Shown here piece by piece: positions 59,203 to 64,000 of a stretch of 64,000 nucleotides of DNA; position 1 is the stretch's first letter, and each line of letters begins with the position of its first letter. Origin of the DNA: Pseudodonghicola flavimaris. GTDB lineage: Bacteria; Pseudomonadota; Alphaproteobacteria; Rhodobacterales; Rhodobacteraceae. The stretch spans positions 40,426 to 104,425 of the forward strand of contig NZ_JASNJD010000018.1 of the NCBI RefSeq assembly GCF_030164425.1, given 5' to 3'. The notes beneath the pieces were generated by a model. It was not told where the DNA came from and ran no database searches. It was given only the letters and a program-made list of their open reading frames with translations. The position numbers and the translations under genes are program-made.

Positions 59203-59728
59203 ATTCCTGCTGTAGGGCGCCCCAGCCTCTCGGTCAACTCTAAATATAATTTTTATGCATAGAGAAGCGTTCCCAGACATAGTCTGCACCCTACCTAACC
59301 CAGACAAGGAGCTCTGCGTCCCCCGTGCCGCCGACCAGATCCCAGTGATCCGCTTGGCGTCGTCCATCTTGCCTCCTCTTGCACTGACCGGGGTTCCGGC
59401 GGGGCCATCGGATCAGACGATGGACCATAGAGCATGCGCCTGCGCCACAATCCCTTCCAAGCTGGAGGGGATCATGGCTGCGATCTTCGCCTGGGCGTCG
59501 TACCCGCGAGCTTCGGCGGCCTAGTACTCGGGGCTGTCCGCGTCACGGCTTCCGGGCATGTCGGCGAGACGACCCAGCTCGCGCGATGCTGTGCACCATT
59601 CAATGTAGAAAGGCATGATAGGATCGTATCCCTCCGGCGGAGATTGCAGTTACCCATAAGTGTCTGGCGGCGGCGTTGCGATGCGGGCTCCTTCGATGAG
59701 GTCGGCGAGGCGGGAGAAGCCGCGCCAT
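59203..59728. other. degraded non-coding stretch of the island
   Basis: No supportable gene. The first 70 bases are AT-rich and hold the leftward promoter region. At 59659-59735 the minus strand reads a short open tail (IWRGFSRLADLIEG and on to a stop) that could be the end of an older transposase or other gene cut by the IS110 fragment. Confidence 0.4.
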
Positions 59729-60580
59729 ATGACGGTTGGTGACGCCCGCAGCTTCGCCCGGGCCGCGGCGCGCGAGGGTGCCTGGGTGATCTTCGAGGCC
59801 AGCGGCGGCTATGACCGGGTGCTGCGCGATGGCCTTGAGGCTGCCCAGGCCAGCTTCAGCCGCGTCAATCCTCGTCAGGCACACGATTTTGCGCGAGCCA
59901 TGGGCGTTATCGGCAAGACCGACCGTGTCGACGCCCGGATGCTCGCGACCTTCGGTCAGAGGTTGCAGCCACCGCAAACCCCTCCCGTTTCCCCGACGCG
60001 ACAGGTGCTTCTCGCGCAGATTACCCGGCGCCGTCAGTTGGTTGAGATGCGAAAGCAGGAGATCACCAGACTTCAGCAGACGACAGACCGCGATTCCCGG
60101 TCCGACATCAAGAGCTTGATCCTGCTCCTCGAGCGGCGGATCGAGAAGGTAGAGACAAGGATCGCGGAGATCATTCGCTCTTCGCCCGAACTGGCTGAAA
60201 CCGATCGCCGGCTACAGTCGGTGCCTGGTGTGGGCACAATCGTCGCTGCCACGATCATGGCCGAGCTGCCGGAAATCGGCACAACCGATCGCCGGAAAAT
60301 TGCGGCTCTCGCCGGCCTTGCGCCCATTGCCCGAGATAGCGGCCAGCGCAACGGAAGACGGGTCATCGGTGGCGGAAGGGCAACCGTCAGAACCGTCCTC
60401 TATCTCGCCGCCCTGCATGCCTCCCGTCACTCGACGATGTTCAAGGCGTTTCGGCAGAAATTGCAGGCGTCAGGAAAACCGGTGAAAGCCGCTTTGACCG
60501 CGACGGCGAGGAAGCTGCTCTGCGTGCTCAACAGCATGGTTGCGGACGGGACCTACTTCCGGGAGATTCAGCCAACCTGA
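59729..60580 (+). pseudogene. IS110-family transposase, 5'-truncated
   Basis: The frame encodes the later part of an IS110 DEDD transposase: IFEASGGYDRVL, KTDRVDARMLATFG (the DxxD region), and the C-terminal Transposase_20 domain with SVPGVGTIVAATIMAELPEI in pattern and the conserved serine region RDSGQRNG. The N-terminal 40-45 residues with the first catalytic Asp (usually G-x-D-x-SK) are absent, so the enzyme should be inactive. The homology begins abruptly near 59729. Confidence 0.75.
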
Positions 60581-60624
60581 ATACAGTTGCCGGCAAACCC
60601 GGCGCGGTTCACATCCAGTCGCGT

Positions 60625-61539
60625 TCAAAGTGCGGCAACCGAACGAGGCTTGCTCAGAACACCTGATGCCAAGAAGACGCCCGCGGCCACGAGAACGACA
60701 CCAGCGGCCTTGAGCGGAGTGATGGTTTCGCCCAAAAACGCGACGCCACCCAGAAGGGCAAGGATTGGCGTTAGCGCACCGAAGGCCGCAGCTTCAGCGG
60801 CGCCGATGATCTGCACCGCATAGCCGAACAGAAACATTGCCAGAATGCCGATGACAAAACTCTGTATCATGATCATGGCCACGATGTCACTTAGGCTAGC
60901 CTGCGCGAAGCTTACGTTGCCAGTCGCAAGCAGGAGCGGGGAGATGAGCAAGGAGCCCCAGAACAGTCCAATCACCAACGCGTGTAAGGGGCTGAGGCCG
61001 CTTTGGCGGAAAATAACGGAATAGATCGCCCAGAACCCCGATCCGGTCAGAAACATCAGGTGCCCCTTCCAAGCGCCATCATCCGCCCCGGCAAGGATTT
61101 GCCAAAGGCCAACAACTATCGCTCCAGCGAAGATCATCGCCAACCCAACCTTATGCCGCGGACCAGGAACTTCTCCAGCCAAGGCATACGCTGCAAGCGC
61201 AGTCCAGAAAGGCAGCATGCCCGGCGCCAGCGCTCCTCCGTCCGAGGCGGGAGCATAGGCCAGCCCCTTGGACACAACAAAAGGAAAGATTGCGCTCGCC
61301 CCAACCATCAACATCGTCGCGCGAGGGAGAGATTGCCCGCGCGGTATCACGCCCATCCGCCACATGACCGGAACCATCGCCAAAGCGCCAGGAAGAAGCC
61401 GCAGGATCAGCAATTCTTCTACCGTAAAGTTGCCCTGCACGGCGACTCGCGTGATCAATATGAATGCTGCCCAAATCATCACGGTGGCGAGCGCTGCCGC
61501 CATTCCAAGTGTCCGCGTCTGTGGGAGGCTCATCGGCAT
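60625..61539 (-). CDS. EamA/DMT-family transporter
   Basis: A 304-residue protein with two EamA repeats and about ten TM helices (AAALATVMIWAAFILITRVAV at the start; GSGFWAIYSVIFRQSG opens the second repeat; LTPILALLGGVAFLGE near the end). ATG 61539 has GAAAGGT upstream; an ATG at 61533 is also possible. A metabolite or drug exporter of unknown substrate, carried in the island and intact. It is convergent with the IS110 fragment, 44 bp away. Confidence 0.83.
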   Translation of the reverse strand: MPMSLPQTRTLGMAAALATVMIWAAFILITRVAVQGNFTVEELLILRLLPGALAMVPVMWRMGVIPRGQSLPRATMLMVGASAIFPFVVSKGLAYAPASDGGALAPGMLPFWTALAAYALAGEVPGPRHKVGLAMIFAGAIVVGLWQILAGADDGAWKGHLMFLTGSGFWAIYSVIFRQSGLSPLHALVIGLFWGSLLISPLLLATGNVSFAQASLSDIVAMIMIQSFVIGILAMFLFGYAVQIIGAAEAAAFGALTPILALLGGVAFLGETITPLKAAGVVLVAAGVFLASGVLSKPRSVAAL

Positions 61540-61965
61540 GACCTTTCGTAGGGTAACTCCGCGCAGTCTAGAGGTCATTTTCCACGGATGCACCAGTTGA
61601 AAGCACGAGCCTCGCCCAGACTTGTTGAAACCCAAATGCATGGTCCCGATCAAGCTGGCGGGCTTGGATGTCCAGACATAGTTCCGTTACGCCCCCTGCT
61701 GCGTCTCCTTTGATCATCTCAGAAGAACCAGACTTGAGGAGGGGCGACTTCCTCTTGAAGAGGCTGCATCGCATTCATCTCATAGTGCGGACGACTCCTC
61801 CAAGCGGCCGTCATTACGCAGGTGCCAAGTCATTTTCCGGAAATCGAAGAACGGACTTGCCCGGATCCTACGGAACCATTTTGCCTGACGATAGCCAATT
61901 TTTCTCACAAGGCCATTCGGAATCATCACCGAGGCGTTGGCGTGACCGACACCGCCCCCGGCGGA
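61540..61965. other. intergenic stretch without a supportable gene
   Basis: 426 bp between the EamA gene and the MFS pseudogene. Short open frames on both strands have no ribosome site or familiar motif. No promoter pair stands out. Confidence 0.4.
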
Positions 61966-63223
61966 TCACTCCACCGGGATCAGCGTCTGATCGAGCCGTG
62001 GCGCGGCCGGCAACGCCAGTAGCATTAGCGCCCCGATCAGCACAAACTCCACCTGTGCCATGACCTCGTAGTTTACCAGTGCCGCCAGAAAACCAGCTCC
62101 CACAACCGCCACCGCGGCGCAGGTAATTGCGGCATAGAGTGAGGCCAGCCGCCCCTGCCGAGCCGGCGCAGTGCCTCGAGTGATTAGAACCAGCGACAGC
62201 CGGTAGCTCATGCCCCCGGTATAGCCGAGAAGCGCAAATCCCGGTAGCGCAAGGCCCCCTGCTCCGAGCTGCACCGAAGCTACAATCAGCGCCAGCCCCA
62301 CCGCCCCCTAGAGCATCCCGTGTGAGCGCCGCAGTCGCGGCGCCAACCAAGGGTTGCCGATCTGCCCGGCCCAAGCTCGTGACAAGCATCACCGGCACGC
62401 CCCAGGCCTGCGCTAGGTGCAGACTCGCATGCGCAAAGAGGGTTGGCGCGAGCACGATGGCCGACGACAAGCCGACCCAAGCCAGCCCCCCCGTCGCAAG
62501 GGGCATAAGGTTCAGTCTCAAGATACCGCAGACACCGGCGATCTCGCCACTGGGGCGTACATCGCTGGCGTTCTGTGCCCGACGGCACCAGAGAACCCAA
62601 GTGAGAGGGAACGCAAGTAGAGCGCACAGAAACGCATGCAGAAGGAAAGTCAGATGCGCCGCTTCGGAGGCAAAGCCCTGCAACATCAACTGCGAGCCCA
62701 CCGTCCCGATGATCGCCCCGGCGAGGTTGCCCGTCGCCGAAACTCCGCGCCCGCGGTCACCGAGCACTGCCGTGACGAGCGCAGCAGAGGCGCCGGTTCC
62801 GCAGCCGCCGGACAGACCGGCGAGGAAGCGGCCGGAAAGGATGCCGACGGAGGTCCCGGTCGAGAGCAGCATGTCACCGACGATTACCAGCATGAGCGCC
62901 GCGAGCAGCATGGCGGCAGGCAGGCCCGCGGGGCCGCGTCCATCTCGCCCGGGACGGGCTGCCCAGACCAGCGTCACGATCAGCGCCCCGACGTAGACCG
63001 TGAAAGTGAGCGTCAACTCCAGAGGGGAGAAGCCGAGCACGGCGTTGTAGACCGGCAGCAACGGAGTCGTCGCATTCGTGCCCGCCAACAATAGGCTAAA
63101 GGACATGGCCGCGAGGATGCCCTGCAGGAGAGCCAGTTTCCGGCCTAGTTTCAGTTCCAAATTCCGGCTCGCGGTCTGGCTTGTAGGCCTCGCCCGAGGG
63201 GATGTCCTGCGGGTACATGCCAC
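61966..63223 (-). pseudogene. MFS transporter with a frameshift
   Basis: The N-terminal two thirds (from about 63106-63223; SFSLLLAGTNATTPLLPVYNAVLG, then the loop WAARPGRDGRG) and the C-terminal third (GLALIVASVQLGAGG to ALPAAPRLDQTLIPVE) of a 12-TM major-facilitator exporter lie in two frames on the minus strand. They join across a G/C run at about 62297-62309, so one extra or missing base there breaks the gene. It may be a real mutation or a sequencing error in a homopolymer. The exact start is uncertain (GTG 63223 or ATG 63106). Confidence 0.75.
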
Positions 63224-63738
63224 GGATGTCGCGGGTCATTTCAGCGCTGCCTCATGGCGGCAAGGAGTTTAGCAAAGAGCGACAGGCAGCGGCAGGTCAT
63301 GAGCGATCCTTCGGAATCAGTCGGCACCGTCCACCGCATGGCATAGTCATGCGGCGAGGCGAAGTATGACCAAGCCCTAGAACGCGGCTACTTGACCGTT
63401 CGTCCGAAGCGGAGCCAAAGTATTCAGCGAATCTGACCTGCTATCACAGATACCAGCTAGGACCATCTCCATCACACCATCGGAAGCTCCTTTATCGACA
63501 CGACCTAGGTTGTGAAATTGTCCGCGGGCAATCTGGGCAAGGGCGCACTCCGAGTGGAGCAGCTGCGCCAATTGTCCGCGGGCAATAGCCATACAAGCAA
63601 CGTTTTCGATCACTGCATCTTCGCTCCGACGTCGAGCCTAGCCGTGACGCCCCCTATCACCAATTTATCCCATGGTGCTTCCTTCTACTCCTATGAATAA
63701 GATCACAACTTCAAACCTTGGGATCAAACATCAGGGTG
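63224..63738. other. degraded stretch at the right end of the island
   Basis: 515 bp with no supportable gene, lower GC than the flanks, containing the duplicated near-palindrome at 63517-63586. It ends at the tail of the alcohol dehydrogenase gene, where core-like sequence resumes. Confidence 0.45.
63517..63586. repeat. two direct copies of a 16-bp near-palindrome
   Basis: ATTGTCCGCGGGCAAT occurs at 63517-63532 and 63571-63586, 54 bp apart centre to centre. Each copy is almost self-complementary (ATTGYCCGCGGRCAAT), with one mismatched pair. An A precedes both. Operator pair or transposon-end remnant are both possible. Confidence 0.7.

Positions 63739-64000
<262 letters not shown>

Noticed and set aside
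57357..63738. A second attachment site (repeat of the tRNA-Arg 3' end) at the right side of the island
   Set aside because: Reading through the region I saw no copy of the last bases of the tRNA.

Overview
The window looks like chromosome of a GC-rich alphaproteobacterium, most likely Rhodobacterales (Rhodobacteraceae/Paracoccaceae). The pointers are an NDUFS4-like complex I accessory gene, an alphaproteobacterial LexA box (GTTC-N7-GTTC) in front of uvrB, a DUF4186 gene, a PchF-type flavocytochrome cluster and a class III alcohol dehydrogenase. I cannot name the genus. Genes are packed into operons with many 1-8 bp overlaps, and almost all large antisense ORFs are GC-driven shadows.

Region by region. 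(a) 1-11574: a catabolic and uptake block with a class III aminotransferase (cut by the left edge), an NTF2-like protein, an IclR regulator, hydantoinase/oxoprolinase subunits HyuA and HyuB, and a complete peptide-type ABC importer. Palindromes of the form TTTTCCG-N5-CGGAAAA before iclR and hyuA are candidate IclR operators. (b) 11600-19561: a LuxR-family regulator that keeps all nine invariant LuxR/TraR residues, with no luxI in the window, is divergent from a branched-chain-amino-acid-type ABC importer. The LivM-like permease of this importer is fused to an alpha/beta-hydrolase with an intact catalytic triad, and a threonine synthase gene closes the run. This is the strongest candidate for an undescribed system: signal-responsive import, hydrolysis and possibly salvage. 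(c) 19622-29663: a tetrathionate respiration locus, ttrBCA with ttrSR, preceded by an FNR-like box and interrupted by a hypothetical membrane protein and a decayed LysR/EamA pair. (d) 29853-37966: DUF4186, YbaK, an Hsp70-like protein, a LuxR-type HTH fused to a catalytically degenerate alpha/beta-hydrolase, a class I aminotransferase, and a MarR-FUSC efflux pair.

(e) 38001-44544: a siderophore ABC importer, a DUF2218 gene and an exbB-exbD-exbD-tonB operon, which together form an iron-uptake block; the second ExbD lacks the conserved membrane Asp. (f) 44613-50612: tRNA-Ala(CGC), an EamA transporter, a two-TM hypothetical, uvrB, an NDUFS4-like gene and a MYG1-like gene. (g) 50668-56534: an AraC regulator divergent from a PchF-type flavocytochrome cluster (triheme cytochrome, small cytochrome c, Tat-signal protein of unknown function, flavoprotein, SDR) suited to periplasmic oxidation of a 4-alkylphenol or a related compound.

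(h) 57280-63738: a degraded mobile region beside tRNA-Arg(TCT), with an intact tyrosine recombinase, two small accessory genes, a 5'-truncated IS110 transposase, an EamA transporter, a frameshifted MFS transporter and an unexplained repeated 16-bp near-palindrome. Core sequence resumes with the C-terminus of a class III alcohol dehydrogenase at the right edge.
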